Shown piece by piece: positions 24,634 through 38,273 of a stretch of 64,000 bases of DNA. The stretch is from Tomocerus qinae (Eukaryota > Arthropoda > Collembola > Entomobryomorpha > Tomoceridae). A program made the position numbers and the translations under genes. The notes beneath the pieces were generated by a model. The model saw only the letters and a list, made by a program, of their open reading frames with translations. It did no database searches and was not told where the DNA came from. The stretch's first letter is position 1; each line of letters begins with the position of its first letter. The stretch covers positions 27,652,513 to 27,716,512 of the forward strand of contig CM034547.1 of the NCBI GenBank assembly GCA_020055645.1, given 5' to 3'.

Positions 24634-27600
24634 GGCTTGAAACGGGTCCTGAAAATCATAGAAAATATTTTCATCACTAGTAAAAGCACAAAATCAAATA
24701 CAGAACTTAAGTATCTCAAATGTACAAAAAATCAAACTGACATGAGACATAGCATCAAGTTCAGAGTTTCAATCTCTGAATTCATGTAAAAGAAGTAAGT
24801 AGGACAGCAGTTCATTCATTCATTCCTGACTTAGTGCAGAAAAACTGAGCTCGTCACTAATATTACACGTTTGGTCAGGAAACCTCAATGTTGTCCTGTC
24901 CTGATTCTATCCTGGCTTGGCATTGTTGGCATACGATTAGCCATTGCACTACTGACTGACTGACTAAGGTTACCAGTTAGTTAGTACAAGCATTTGTTAC
25001 AACCCTATCTGCTATACGTAGACGGGTTAAGGAGTACAAAATGTGACTCGCCTTTCCACGACTTGCTAAAACTCCAATGCAAAAACTTGTTTTCATCGCT
25101 TACGTTGGCATTAGGATGCGTGGGGAATACTTATGTCATGTCCTATCGTAGATTCATCTTTTTCCGTCAAGTTATTGCAAACTCTGTGGACGTGTACTCC
25201 TTAATGTTTTACATTTAAACCTCTGTTGCATTGTCAGCTGAGGGAAATTGATTGTGTCTATTGGGAATGTCCATTATGACTTTACTTACACACTACTTGC
25301 GATTCATCACAATAACTCAACTTGTTTGCAATAAATGCACTTGCACAGAATTTATAAATGAAAAAAAACCAGATTTGGAGTGAAATGTGAGAAATACACT
25401 TCTGAATACCATTCTAACAATGTACCCAATTTATTTTCACTACATTTTACAAGACTACTGACAGAACTTAGCTGGGGCTCAGTTAGGGTAGGGTTCAATT
25501 AGGCCAAATATAATAACATTTCTGGTACTCACTGCACAAACTAATAAAGAATTTTTGCAAAAGAAGGTTAATTTAACAAGATGTGTAGGAAAGGAAAATG
25601 CCTGCACGTTATTGCACTTAGAAAAACAACTTTAACAACTGCAAGTGAAGATGAGCAATCTGTATCATTCCTAGATAAAAATGACTAATGTCTTGTATAC
25701 AATTCCATACTCGTATCACTGCTGTATCTACTATGTAAATAATACTCTGGTAAGTACGTTCCGTAGTAATTGTAATTTTTGTTTGTTACTACAAAGTTGT
25801 TTCCTGTTAAGGTGTGCAGATACCTTCTGTTTCTCATTGGAACAAAAGTCACGATTAAGCCTAGATTGAAACTTCTTTCTTAAATCTATAGATAAAACTG
25901 AGAAGGAACCTGTCTCGTCTTGTCTCTTTATCACACACGAAAAATGATATAAATTAATTTTAATCTCTGTATAAATTGCATTTAGGAACAGTGAACATTC
26001 TCTAACCTAAACTTGATTTTTGTTTCTAATTTTTTCTTTTAACATCACTTCCCGGCTGCATTGTTAGTTTACGTGAGATGGAAATAATTTGATGCCGCGT
26101 TAAAGAATGTACATGTATGTAGTTGTTATTTACGACTTATTGGATTTGAGAGAATGAAGTTGGCAGGTTTTCTCTTTAGAAATTGATTTCTTTAACCCTA
26201 ATAGAGTCTTGTTCCGAATTCTTAACTATACATTACAATGCCAAGATTTTTTGATTAGCAAACCGTCCTTGTATAAAGTATGTTGATGCAGTATAATAAT
26301 AACTGTGCACAAAATAAACTACCATTGAAAAGGGAAACACATTTTTTTGTGTTAAATTCTCATTTTAACCCATTTCGCATGGTTTTTTTGCATACGTGCA
26401 ATGGTACAAAGTTTGAAGATCAGAAACAGGATGCGGTAACGTGTCCATTTGCTAGAGTCATTGTCAATTTGCCTCTAGCCATCAGCTACACACGTATGGC
26501 AAGTTTAAACATGTGCATGTCTAGCAAACATCTGCCCAATGACTCAAATGAACCAAACATCCAACAGTATTTACATACTCTGATTAGAAATCCTTAACTC
26601 CAAATTTTCATTTACCTTTACAAGGAAGAAAAGAACATTTTTAATTAAGATATAAAGTTTGGAGGATGATTGAGTGACCTCTTGACATGCAGATCAACTC
26701 GAGTCGTCGCCTGTCTGATGCATATAATTTATTCTTTTCGAATATGAGCAAAGGCAAAAACGCAGTAGGCATCAGTTCAATAACTAATTAGCATTTGCAT
26801 GCAGTCTCAAAACAATATCAATTGAGATACTACACAAGTGTAAATCCCAATCTGTGCATCTCACCTTTATCTTTCGTTTTTTCATGGTCTTGTAGTAAAT
26901 ATAAATTTGATTATGCGTGATTACAAGGCAAAGCTTTCTCCTGGTTTTTTCCATTGTGTTTCCCACACAGATCTTTAACACTACATTAATGCAAGTTCAT
27001 GATATAAACATTAATGTCCAACTTGGCTTGGTCATTATACTATATATGTACACTGATGAACAAGTCAACCATTGTCTCTCGCCATTTTCTGACTACCTAA
27101 TAATTTAATGAATTTTTCTCACACTTGGACATGTAATGTGATCTTAATGATGCCCTAATATAAAAGATGAGTCAAATCTTAAATTCAAAACAAAATATCG
27201 TCTTATACTCTTGCTTCTTAATGATACAGTCAACTCGAACAGGTGGAATTCACCTGTAATTAGTGTACATTGTTTTGCATTGTACTACATTTTTAGTGAG
27301 ACTAATAATATTATAACCTTTGTCTCTTCATAACATTTGAGCACTTAGTCCAAATGAGTTCATATAAGTAGATTTCATTCATTTGTTTCCTTTCTTATGC
27401 TTGTTTCTCTATTCTACATTCTACGTAATCATTTCTCTCAGATCCGATTTTTTATACACCAAACGTAGGTCTACTAGTTTTTCTGGTACGTTATAAACCG
27501 TTATAGCTCTCAATCTTGAAATGTGATAAGAACTACCCACTTAAAATCTAGTACGCAGTATTTGAAAGTCTAGTCGATTTTATTTGTTGCCACAATCATC

Positions 27601-30600
27601 TAATCGATATGAACTCTCAATCATTCTTTCTAAGACGGCCATTTTTGTTTCACTTTTTGTCTCTTTTTTCTATAATTTTTAATGAAAAATTGTAAACGTG
27701 TATTTTAACTTGTTTTGGTATTTTATGATCCTTTTTGACATTATTAGAACAATTTGTTATGTACAAAATTTATCATAAATAGATATCATATGCAGGTTCT
27801 TTGTAAATATATATTGATTGTGTGCATAAAGCAAAATTAGGGTTACCATCTGTTTTAGATTTAATTGTTAATATTCCATAACAGATTTTCATATTGTAGG
27901 CGTATCAGGTATGTAAGTATTTCTGCACAAGACCAGAAGCAAAAAATAGTTGCACTTGCACCAGTGTAATATATTGTTGTTTAAATGTAACCTTAATCCG
28001 GGCGTAGTGTGAAAACAAGGCTAAACATTAATCTGTAATAATCCTACAGCGATAATAAGAGCTTTCTCTTCTGAAACATCTTTACTTGCACAGCTTAAAG
28101 TGCATCATTTCTAGAAACTTGCATTGTGCTCTTAAAGATTTACTACAGGCCATGCCCAAATACTAAATACTAATCTTATTAATTGTAAATTATGTGTTTT
28201 CACATAAAACGTACTACAAAGATGTGCAGTATGGTAAACACTCTTAGATTTCTTATTAAGTAAGGTCATGAAAGCTACTTGTACAATAAGAAGTGATACC
28301 TAATTGTTGTTGTAATGAAGCTTGCCTTTGGTAATTCGAGACTCTTGAGTTCTAGATCAAATGCCTAAAGTGTGGTTCCAGATTAAGAACCTGCTTGGCT
28401 AAAGTAGGTACGTACAATCCAGTTACAGAAACTGTGGTTAAATTATGGTTAAGGTAGGGCTTAAATTCAGAGTAGGTATCTAACAATAACTAATATAATA
28501 AAGTCCTATCTGAACAGTAGAAAGTCATAATCGTGAAAGTGAACTACAAGAACCCACGTGCACTCGAAATAATTTGAGCAGATGTGCTAAATGGGAATTT
28601 TCTCTCATTTCGTTTGTTATTGTAACACATTTTGATTGAAAACTGATTGTGTACGAGATAGAGTTTTTGATGAGTTGCACCGCTATCTTTGTGGTGCGTA
28701 TTTGTGATACAATCCTACTTTTTATTCAAACCAAATGTTACACAAAAGTTGACCATTAGAAAAGAACCATAAATTACTACATTGTTAGCGGTAGTTATTG
28801 GAAAGAGAACTGTCTACCTAGTCTATGTTACACATTGCATATTTCAAGAAAATGACACTAACAATCCTTCCCAAATAAGTGTTACTTTGAAATGATAGCC
28901 CAGTTGATAAATGTGATGACATATGTTAAGTACTGACATTTAAATGAGTTGCCACTGTCATGCAGTTGTTTATTTCAACGAATTGAGTATTTTCCTTGTT
29001 TACTTTACATTTCACCCAAAGCACAATTCAAGTGGGGCAGAACGCACAAACCGGAATTACTATTATCTTTATCAATTTATAATTTCTCCGAAGATAAAAC
29101 GTCTCGCCTTAATATTTCTTGTAATATATAACCAATTGGTAGTATATAGAAAAAAACTGCCTGCATTCTCTGCATAATGATTTATCAGAATGCATCTCAC
29201 GAAAGTTGACCACTGTCATTGGCATTAGATTTGTGTACAGTATTAATTCTTGGTCCATTAAAACATAAAGTTTTATGACTTAGAGCCGAAGTTGTGTCTT
29301 CTACATACTAGTTTGTGATCTTGTGTACGTTTTTTGAATTTAAATCGACTGCTTGATGTGTATCCTTAAGGAATCTTAATTCCCAAACGATGATTAATTT
29401 AATTGAATCTAAGTCACTCAGAATTTGGAATACATTTGTACAGTAGATAGAAGGTTGTAAGTTATTTCAGGTAGGAGAATGGTTGGCTTACATAATGGAT
29501 AATGATAGTTGGTAAATAGGACAGTCTGGCTGGTAGATTGAAGGGTAGGTGCGAAAGAAAGATGGTTGGCAGTGGTGTAGTAAATATGTAAGTAGAAGTA
29601 AAGGTCATCTGATCGGGAAAGAGGAGCAAAGAGTTAGTAGAATAAGGAGAGATCCGCGAGAAATGAAGTAAAGGAGAGGGAGTACCGTTAAATGTTCCAA
29701 GACTGGTTTTCGGCGCAGAATAATGTTGGCCACGTCTATAATGTCTCATCTGTACAATATCTTATGCAACAAAGACCTATACTTTACTACATCATCGACT
29801 TACTTACTTGTCCCTGCACACTGCCTACCTGGCCTCGTCTCTCTTTTCTTGCATTGGGATGAATCGTTTTGTGATTACATATTTTCTGTTGATGATTGTG
29901 TTCTAGTAATCCTGAGTTTTCTGGTTACAAATACCACAACAAGCACATCAAGATCTGTGTCTCGGGTCCCCTATCACTTCCATCTTAATACCTACCCATC
30001 ATATACTGCAATATAATCTCCTTTCAGAATTTACCTACAATTGTTTGTATATGCCCCGATCCTCATCTGAGACTTGTTATATAATGTATAGATACGGGTC
30101 TGTGTCTATAGACCAAGAATGTTTTGTGTACATGTATAATAATATGTTGTGATTTAATGTAAGAGGTCAACACTACACTGGCTGACCGCTAATGAATACT
30201 GATGACTCTATGCTATGTTATACATGCAATGCTCTAGTCTCCAATTTTTCTTTTCCCGTAGAAAAGCAAATTACAATAAAATGGGGACTGTAGATCACAC
30301 CTTAAAACACTATAACCATATTTGTCTTTTCTTATGAGTGAGTGCTCAGGAATGAGAAATGGATATGAAGTGCAGAAACTATGCGTAATATATCTCACAC
30401 CTCTCGTGTGGCCAATTTATACCGAGATAAAATAAGGAAATCACAAATACTATCAAATATCATGACATACCTACCTACCATGCACAGCCATTTGTCATTT
30501 TACCCAACAAATGTAATAAATATTCCGTCAAAACTTGATTTTGCTACCCTATCATTCACGGTCCTTAGTTCTTGCAAAAATGCAAATTGTATAATAACTC

Positions 30601-33600
30601 AAATAAAATGAGCCGGATGACACAGTGACGTTTCCATCAACATTAAAGTCTACTTATATGCATTTAATTTGCATAATTATGCGGAATTTTCCTGAGATAG
30701 CTTTGACCTTACTACATTCTTAAGCTTTCCACCATCTATGCTTTTGTAGGCAAAGCAATAGTAAACGTAACACTTTATCTTATAAGTGATTATTTACTAT
30801 CTCCTAATTTATCTATATTTCACGAGGCATTTGTTATACCCCATTTGTAGTAGTAGGAGAAAGATGTCCCTGCCCATAAAGTAACACTATTTTCAATAGA
30901 CAACAAAACAGTTTAGGCCTAATTCAAAAACACTTTAATCTCATTTACAATTACTACAGGTACTTCTCTGCGACATTAATCCTTACTGTGTCAATAGGCT
31001 AGTTTTAGTTTCAATACAAGATTCGCTTTAGATAGTAATTGTTGAATTGCTTAATTGCTCAAATTATGATACTTAGGTACTCTGTTATGTCTTTTTAATT
31101 GCTTGTCCCTAGTGGAAGTACTTCTTTCTAACCGTTTTGTTATGTAGTAAAACAGAGTTACAAGATTTAATCTTTTCGTTAGTAGCTTGATCACCCGACC
31201 ATATTATTATTTCTACAATTATGTCAATATCATGTCCAAACACACCCTTTGTCAAATAAATCTTAATAGTTTTCTAATTAGTATGGTTTGAATATATGCG
31301 AAACAGGCTAAATAATCTAGTAAATACATAGTAAAACAGTGCAAAGGTAAGTACAGACAATGTTTGTCCTTACTAAACCGAAGAATAAAAAATATCTGAC
31401 AATGAAAACAGGTCTGAATATGAAAAATGCGACCTAGATTTCCTTACTTATGCGTACTAATAAATGTTCATTCAGGTGGGTAGTTGTCAGACTTTATCGG
31501 TAAAACAAAGGAAAACAATAAGTGTCCAACTTAACTCATCTGTCTATAATTGTTTAAGTACTTGCTTCAATTTAGACGACTCCAATGTTTTCGCTTCAAA
31601 TTGAAAACAATTTTTTATCAACCAAATGACATCTTAACTATGAGCTAATTCTCAAGATAACGACCTATTTTATATGCAGCTTGATAACCTGAAATAATAG
31701 TTTGTAGAAATTTATCTGGATACAGACAAAATTAACAAATAATATTTTGCTTACACTAAACATTTAAAAGACAAAATATTTTGTTAGCATGTGCACATAG
31801 TTTATGGTCTGATAAGTAAAGTGCAGTTCAACTTCGTACTGAGTTTGTAATACTAACACTAGTGTTTGTACAAATTTTAATTTCACTTACCCTCATATTA
31901 ATAGAAAAAATCCTTCGTAACATATTGAACTGTAAAACATTAACACACTTGTTCACCGAAAAACACACAGAGCCATATTAAAAAATCCAAGGTATACTTG
32001 GTGAGCTATAGCGTCGTCCCGTGGACAATTAGGCGACACTGATCCCGTGAAAAATTCACGTGTCCAAAGAATGACAGTTGGAGTGACAGTAATAAACCTT
32101 GAAATATTGCAGTGTAAACTCCACGAAACTTGCACTTTCCTGTAGGCACTGATAAGCCGGATTTAATAAATCGGATTGACCTGTGAAAAAAGTAAAATTG
32201 GGAATAGACAACCCGTTCACTGAAATGACTTAGTGTTAGATGGAAGAGGAGAAAAGAGCTCACCGGCAAAGTCGTGTGTTAAGCTTGAAATGAAGAAGGA
32301 AGTCAAGAGTTCAACATTGTCCAAATAGCAATGAGGAGAGAAAAGAGTTAAAACTCACGATCATCTCAGTAGGTGAAGGAAAAGGTAAGATGAGTTAAAC
32401 GGGTGGGCATCTTTTCTCCTTGTACCTACACATCATAAAGTGCATGCGAATCTCATCGAGACTTGAGGGGAATACTTGCATATACGTATACATACATATT
32501 CAGGCAGGATAGGTAAACGTATTAAATTATAAGACACGTTACTTACTTATTAGGTTCTTGTGTAGGGACGAGAGGAGTCTCATCTCGTCCAAAACCAGAA
32601 TTGACTTATAATCTTTCATAACACAACTCACTACTGTCCGAGTGACCAACATCACAGCCCAGTGCATTTCTTCATGCATACCTGTGTATTTATTCACCTG
32701 CTTTTACATACTTTGGGTCATCTCATTTGATCACACCTCGTTGAAAAGCATACTAAATAGAAATCCCAAAGAGCATCTCACTTCTGTATAATTCCTATTG
32801 ATTATAGCAATATCTCTGTTGATTGAGTGGCCGAGTCCCTGTGGCATAGGCTTCTCAATCATAAGTATATACTGACATCATACTGTAAAGCTTGAATAGC
32901 TAAGCTTTCTGGCTAGGCATTGCACTGCTGTTGTCTTTCTGGCTTCAATGACTAGTTTTGCTAGTTAAGTTCACGGGATTCATTTATAATATCTTTAGTA
33001 GGCGCATTCCATTGCATAAGATCATCTACCACTCTTTAAACGTTGTTTTCTGTATTCTCTGAAAAAAATTCAGGTTTAGTGAGTCAGTTTGCAATCTGCA
33101 CTGCTTATTATTGTAAATGGTCAACAAGCTTTTACATCTTCTTTGTGTCTAACCCCTACTTGTCCTGTAAAGATAATAAAGTATCAATTCTTCATTCTGT
33201 GTACGTGAATTAGACTATCCTGCCCAAGTTGTCAGCTTTTCCATCAAAATCAAATAGCTATTAGCACTGTTTCGCCCTATTCGCACAGGACCACTCCAAC
33301 TTCATTATTACACACAGATTGCTACCAATAATTCTTTTCTACCTACTTTTTATGTATTAATAATACTGGATTCATACCAGACTAATTCTCAAATTAATAC
33401 TTGATTCGTAACAGCTCAACCTGTGTACATTCATTATTTATTACAGCTACTCCGGTTACTGATACGCTTATGATTAACATACCTCAAACTCCTTTAACGT
33501 CCAAAATTCAGCATAAATTCACAATTAAAAAAATGCGAGACTGTTCAGGAGGTGGAAGACCTAAAAATTAACGAAAGGGCCGAGAAAGTATCATCTTGCT

Positions 33601-34263
33601 TCATATTCATGATTTACCTGTAATTAACTGCGAATAGTTAACAACTGACTAATTTACATGAAGTATTTCCAATGCAATGCATGCCTAAGCTAAAAATCCT
33701 ATTTGTAAGTTTCATAGAATTACAACTATGATCGTATCGTATTTATCATCATGCATAGATTTAGAAAGAGGATTTAGATAACGCATAACAAAATAACAGG
33801 ATATGTAACAGGATATTGTAAACAGGCAAAAAGCTTCCATTCTCCACACTTTTTACACACGTTTCCCGGTCTTGGCCTTTCGTACAACAAACGCTTCCAT
33901 ATAAATTAATACATTGTGAGATAGGGAAATGTTTCTTCTAGTACGGTGTGTTAGTGTGTTTCTAATTCTATGTCATCATGTTGGTTTTTAATTGTGCCAT
34001 TTTTATTGTAGATTACTAACAAAAGAAGTTTTGCAAATTGTAATTTTGAAATTACAATTAACTGTGAGCATATGAAGAATGTCCGGTTGTGATCTCGTAA
34101 AGTTTTGAATTTCTGAATTGAACGTACACGGCGTGGCTTGAGTGTGAATTAAAATGAGTATTGAATAGGTATGCAAAGTGCAAAGCATAATATGGGATAG
34201 GATGAGACAAATAAGTAGACCATGGATCGTGGAATAAAACGCAGACAAATAGCTTAAGCATTC
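24634..34263. other. Long gene-free region upstream of the giant-exon gene
   Basis: Bases 24634-24648 are 5' UTR, and an intron acceptor lies at 24649-24650 on the minus strand. The rest must contain that gene's 5' untranslated exon or exons and promoter, which I could not place. A stretch at about 31970-32400 is richer in G+C and has donor-like GTGAGC and GTGAGT on the minus strand, making it a weak candidate. The segment from about 33540 to 34260 is diverged 5S-repeat spacer (see the 5S entries). No coding exon was recognised. Confidence 0.4.
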
Positions 34264-34382
34264 GCCAACGGCCATACCACGTTGAACACACCAGTTCTCG
34301 TCCGATCACTGAAGTTAAGCAACGTCGGGCCCGGTTAGTACTTGGATGGGTGACCGCCTGGGAACCCCGGGTGCTGTTGGCA
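34264..34382 (+). rRNA. 5S ribosomal RNA
   Basis: An apparently full-length 5S rRNA of about 119 nt. It opens with GCCAACGGCCATACCACGTT, has the internal promoter A-box region AGTTAAGCAACGTCGGG and C-box region GGATGGGTGACCGCCTGGGA, and closes with GGGTGCTGTTGGC, which pairs with the 5' end. It is transcribed by RNA polymerase III through TFIIIA and becomes part of the large ribosomal subunit. I see no disabling change by eye. It is the only intact copy in the window. Confidence 0.96.
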
Positions 34383-34385
34383 TTC

Positions 34386-34391
34386 TTTTTT
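34386..34391 (+). terminator. Pol III terminator of 5S rRNA
   Basis: A run of six T residues starts four bases past the end of the 5S gene. This is the expected RNA polymerase III stop. Confidence 0.85.
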
Positions 34392-35638
34392 GTCTATACT
34401 ACACTCATATTTTGAATCATTTTTAGTCATACTTTTATGCCCATGTTTTTAGGGGTTGGTAAATTACGTTTTGCAGCAATCTTTACATAAACCAAGCAAT
34501 TATAAATTATTGATAATGATAACTCAAAGTGCAAACCATGCTCCTTGATGCAATGCAAATTCCATTTAATAGTCGTACGGATATGGTAGTTTATGCTGGT
34601 TTTATGGACTTAATTTCAGTTTTATTTTATATAGTAAAAATTAACCTCCAAAGCCTTGTTTAGATATGTCGGTTCCAATATAGTTCAACCCAAGATGCCT
34701 CGAATTTGTCACGCTGTAGTAACGCATTTGTTTAATAATATCAACTTGGTTCAACGATTCAACCCTCACATATATGTATAAAATGCGGCATAGACATGTA
34801 ATATCTTCGGAACGAAATACAATGTCATTCTATTGTAATTGATTGCCAGAAATAGTAAATACGATTATTCAAAATAGGAAACATCATGTATATCCACAAA
34901 AACAAACACATATTCCTTCCTAAATCAAAAACTAAATGCTTTTATAACATGTGATGAGTGGAGAATGTCCAGAGACAAAAAAATTAATGAAAGGGTCGAA
35001 GAAGTATTATAAATTGTACTTCTATTTCAGAAATAGCTTGTATAGTAATTGACTAAATTTATCTTGAATTGAATCTTTATTTTAATTCATCCTTGAAAGA
35101 CTAACTGCATGCAATGGTCGAATCACAACTAGTTTCAAACGAATTTGGATTTGAAGGGATACACCAAAGTTATTAAAAAGAAGAACACCTGTTTGCAATA
35201 TTAATATTAGAATTGTAACAGTGATTGTATTTATCATCATAGTGGGTCTAAATTGACCAAAAGCATTGAAATTTTGAGTTTGATTTAGTAAGTCAATTTA
35301 TCTGTTATGAGGATCTATACATATAGATCTAGAATGCATTGTCATCTCGTAAGACATCAAGATAATAATAGTGAGATAATTAGCGGCAGAATATCTGAAA
35401 TCTGAAACATATCTACCTATAATAGTAACTAACTATTATAATAACTAACTATAATTTCTATACCTTACATACGGATTTTACTTTACAACGAGAGTGAAGA
35501 ATATGGAAATATTGGGACAATATGGATTTACGGATTACGGACACGTAGCTGTGAGGTAAACGTACACAGTTCACAGTGCACACATAACATGGTAGTTTTA
35601 AAAAAGTTGAATAGCTTTCCAAAGCGTATAGTTAGGTA

Positions 35639-35987
35639 TGTATGTATGTATGTATTTATTAAATCGAACATAGGTCCCGCCAGCCCGATACATGGTACAG
35701 TTAGATAAGCATTAGTTAAAAGTATATAGTCCGTTTGTTTTACATTAAGGCACTTTTCATAAAATTGTATAGGTTAAAGTATAGGTCAACACTTTCATAC
35801 ATAAATAATAATTCTATAAAATTATTTTCATTTATATCCTCAAAGATTTTGACGAATGGTAAGAATTTTTCTCTTAGATTACTTAGATAAGGACATTGTA
35901 TTATTGTGTGGTAAAGGGATAATTCCCTTAAATAACAGTCTTTGCAAACCGTAATGTCGACAACCTCTCGGTCAATATAGACTTTAA
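35639..35987 (-). mobile_element. 5'-truncated non-LTR retrotransposon (LINE) 3' end
   Basis: The element reads on the minus strand. It encodes the last roughly 80 residues of a LINE ORF2, including the cysteine-histidine motif VCKDC...LYHTIIQCPYL typical of the C-terminal zinc knuckle. The stop is at 35742-35740. A short 3' UTR follows, ending in GATTTAATAAATACATACAT, a simple CATA-repeat tail. It is flanked by a 14-bp direct repeat, CGTATAGTTAGGTA, at 35625-35638 and 35988-36001. This shows target-primed insertion of a truncated copy. The clade cannot be named from so short a piece. It inserted into the spacer of the 5S repeat unit. Confidence 0.87.
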
Positions 35988-36059
35988 CGTATAGTTAGGT
36001 AGAATGAAACAAATATAGATCATGGAATAAAATTCAGACAAATAGCCTAAGAATATGTA

Positions 36060-36096
36060 GATGGGTGACCGCCTGTGAACCCCGGGTGCTGTTAGC
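36060..36096 (+). pseudogene. 5S rRNA pseudogene (3' end only)
   Basis: This retains only the 3' third of 5S rRNA, from GATGGGTGACCGCCTGTGAA to GTGCTGTTAGC, followed by a T-rich stretch. Its 5' flank is the same as that of the intact gene at 34264 (ATAAAA..CAGACAAATAGC.TAAG). An internal deletion of about 80 bp therefore removed the 5' part of a formerly complete tandem copy. Point changes (GGGAA to GTGAA, TTGGC to TTAGC) also break the terminal helix. Confidence 0.9.
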
Positions 36097-36900
36097 ATTC
36101 ATTTTTGTAAATTAAACTCACATTTAGCACCTCAGTATATGTCTGTGTTTTATAGAGCTTTAGTAAACTTATGTTTTCCAAATATCTTAACATAAAACAA
36201 TCCAGTATAAATAGCCTAATTGTATAAAAAATCCTTATAGCAATTTCATGGACATAATATAAACTTTAACATGCTAGATTGACTTTAAAAGCCAAATTAA
36301 ACTAAAAAATAAACTGTGACAGCATTTAGATACATCATTCAACAGTTTAATGTCAATCCTCAATACGCGATAGACATGAATATGAACATGAACGAAATAC
36401 AATTCTGCCTTTTTAATGTACTTGAAATACATATAATTCCTTACTAAATATTAAAAATAAATTCTGTCTCACTTGGCGAATGGCGAATTATGATCTACCT
36501 GTAACCAAATTAATCTGGTATAAACTGGACGAATAATATTGTTCGATCGATCCATTTTGTTAAATGTAAATTCATGCCTCAACTTAAACGCAATAAGATG
36601 CTGTCTGAAATGTGCTGAATGATCAGAGTGCTAGTGAATCTTAAGTAACTGCAAAATATCTGTGTCATATAAGAGTCCATAATAATCCAAGGATGTTAAC
36701 TGCAATTCAAAAACAAATGACATGAAAAATTATGGATGAACACTAACAGCAATGACCTGCTTCGCTAGTTAAAAATCAATGCAAAATTATTCGATAACAT
36801 TGATCGAATTAATTAGAAATAGAAAGTACTGCATACTTTTCTCAGTTAATATTTTTACATGATGCATTAGCAGGAGACATTTATAGGGTCCTTCTTTAAA

Positions 36901-38273
36901 TTAAAATCTCTAGTTACACACAACAGCCCAGGGAGAGGGACAAATAATACATAATGAATACAATGGTAATCAAAAATGGTTATAAGGAAAGCTTACTTGT
37001 TTGCCCTCTAGAAAGCGTTTCAAGCAACTTTCGCACTTAGCTTAGTTGAAAATACTTTTACAGATTATCATTGCAAAGTGCAGTGCATTTATTTTTGCAG
37101 TATGTTAGCCTGGAGCTGGACTGTTTCAAGTTTATAATTACCACATTAAAAATAAACTCATTTTAACGAAGTGTTAATTATCTTCTCTAAACAAGTTACT
37201 TTTGGGATACAAATTTAAGCTTCTAAAATCATGGCGAATAGCATTGAATAAGAATTGTATTGTTTTGCATAATATTATGAATTACCTATGAATTTTACAT
37301 TGGTTTGGGTATGCTAAAAATAAAAGATCTAATTTGAGTAGATTTTAAGCACAAATGGCGATATGAAAGGAATTATTTAGAATAGTACGTAGGAGGGATA
37401 TGCTTGAAAGAATGCAGGGTCACTAATATATTGAATATTATAGGATGCAGAAATAAAATTATGTAAAAGGATGGTTGGCTCCATTAGATTTAACTAATTG
37501 AGTTAGTATGATAGTTGTAATGAAAATGGTAATGAAAATAAATGTGCTACAAGAAAGTAATGAAATAACACGCCATGTATTCATAGCCTGAAGATAAATA
37601 GACATAAATAATACATTTCAAATGTATAATAGATATATATTTTTATATTTTATAATATATAGCTATTTTATGTGTTTATATAAATGTATTTATATAATAA
37701 TCAGTCTTTCAAAAATGTTCAAAATTATATACAAACAGCAAACTGCCAGATTGAGAATTTTCCCGATAAAAATCAGTTAAACTCTTAAAAATGGCAAAAC
37801 AGATGCTCTATCTGACTTAGAATAGTAGTAAATTGATAAATTCCTACTGCTAAATATAAGCTTATAAAGTTTAGTTTTACAAGAACATCTCAAATAAATG
37901 TATAGTAAGGTACAACACTATTAAGAGGACATGGCAAATTCCCTAAGGATATCAAAGAACGACACGATACGAACTACTAAGATGAATCTACATTATAGAG
38001 TTCTGTGCCGAGTCATCATAATATACCACATATACCCTGATTCAATCCAATTGGCTGTCCTAGTCCTAATTTGCTGTCTCTTCTGGCATACAATTTACAT
38101 AATACGATATTTAGAACAAAACAATAAATCGCTGCTGCCTACTCTTTAACATAGTATCAGATACACACATAGTATATATGTAAGTGTCTATAAATATTTA
38201 GCATAATAACATAAATATCTTTAACATAACATGATAATACTAAAAAAAACTTGTATATTTAGAAGCAGGTAAT
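36901..38273. other. Intergenic; probable LARP6 3' UTR at its right end
   Basis: AT-rich, with a strongly AT stretch around 37610-37690. No gene was recognised. The portion next to 38274 should carry the LARP6 3' untranslated region. Confidence 0.4.

Larger units (their letters stand above)
33540..36900 (+). repeat. Degenerate tandem 5S repeat units (about 1.4 kb)
   Basis: Spacer sequences recur in the same order. AATTAACGAAAGGG near 33567 is matched by AATTAATGAAAGGG near 34983, about 1.42 kb apart. The sequence before the intact 5S (GACAAATAGCTTAAG) is matched before the 5S remnant (GACAAATAGCCTAAG near 36037). Once the LINE insertion is subtracted, that spacing is also about 1.42 kb. Further matches such as CATAGACATG and AACGAAATACAAT occur near 34790-34820 and again near 36368-36402. 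The units are strongly diverged, with indels. This is consistent with an old, decaying tandem array. Confidence 0.75.

Noticed and set aside
32840-32960. Possible further 5S remnant one repeat unit before the intact gene
   Set aside because: The expected position shows only scattered short matches such as CTGCTGTTG, not enough to distinguish from chance.
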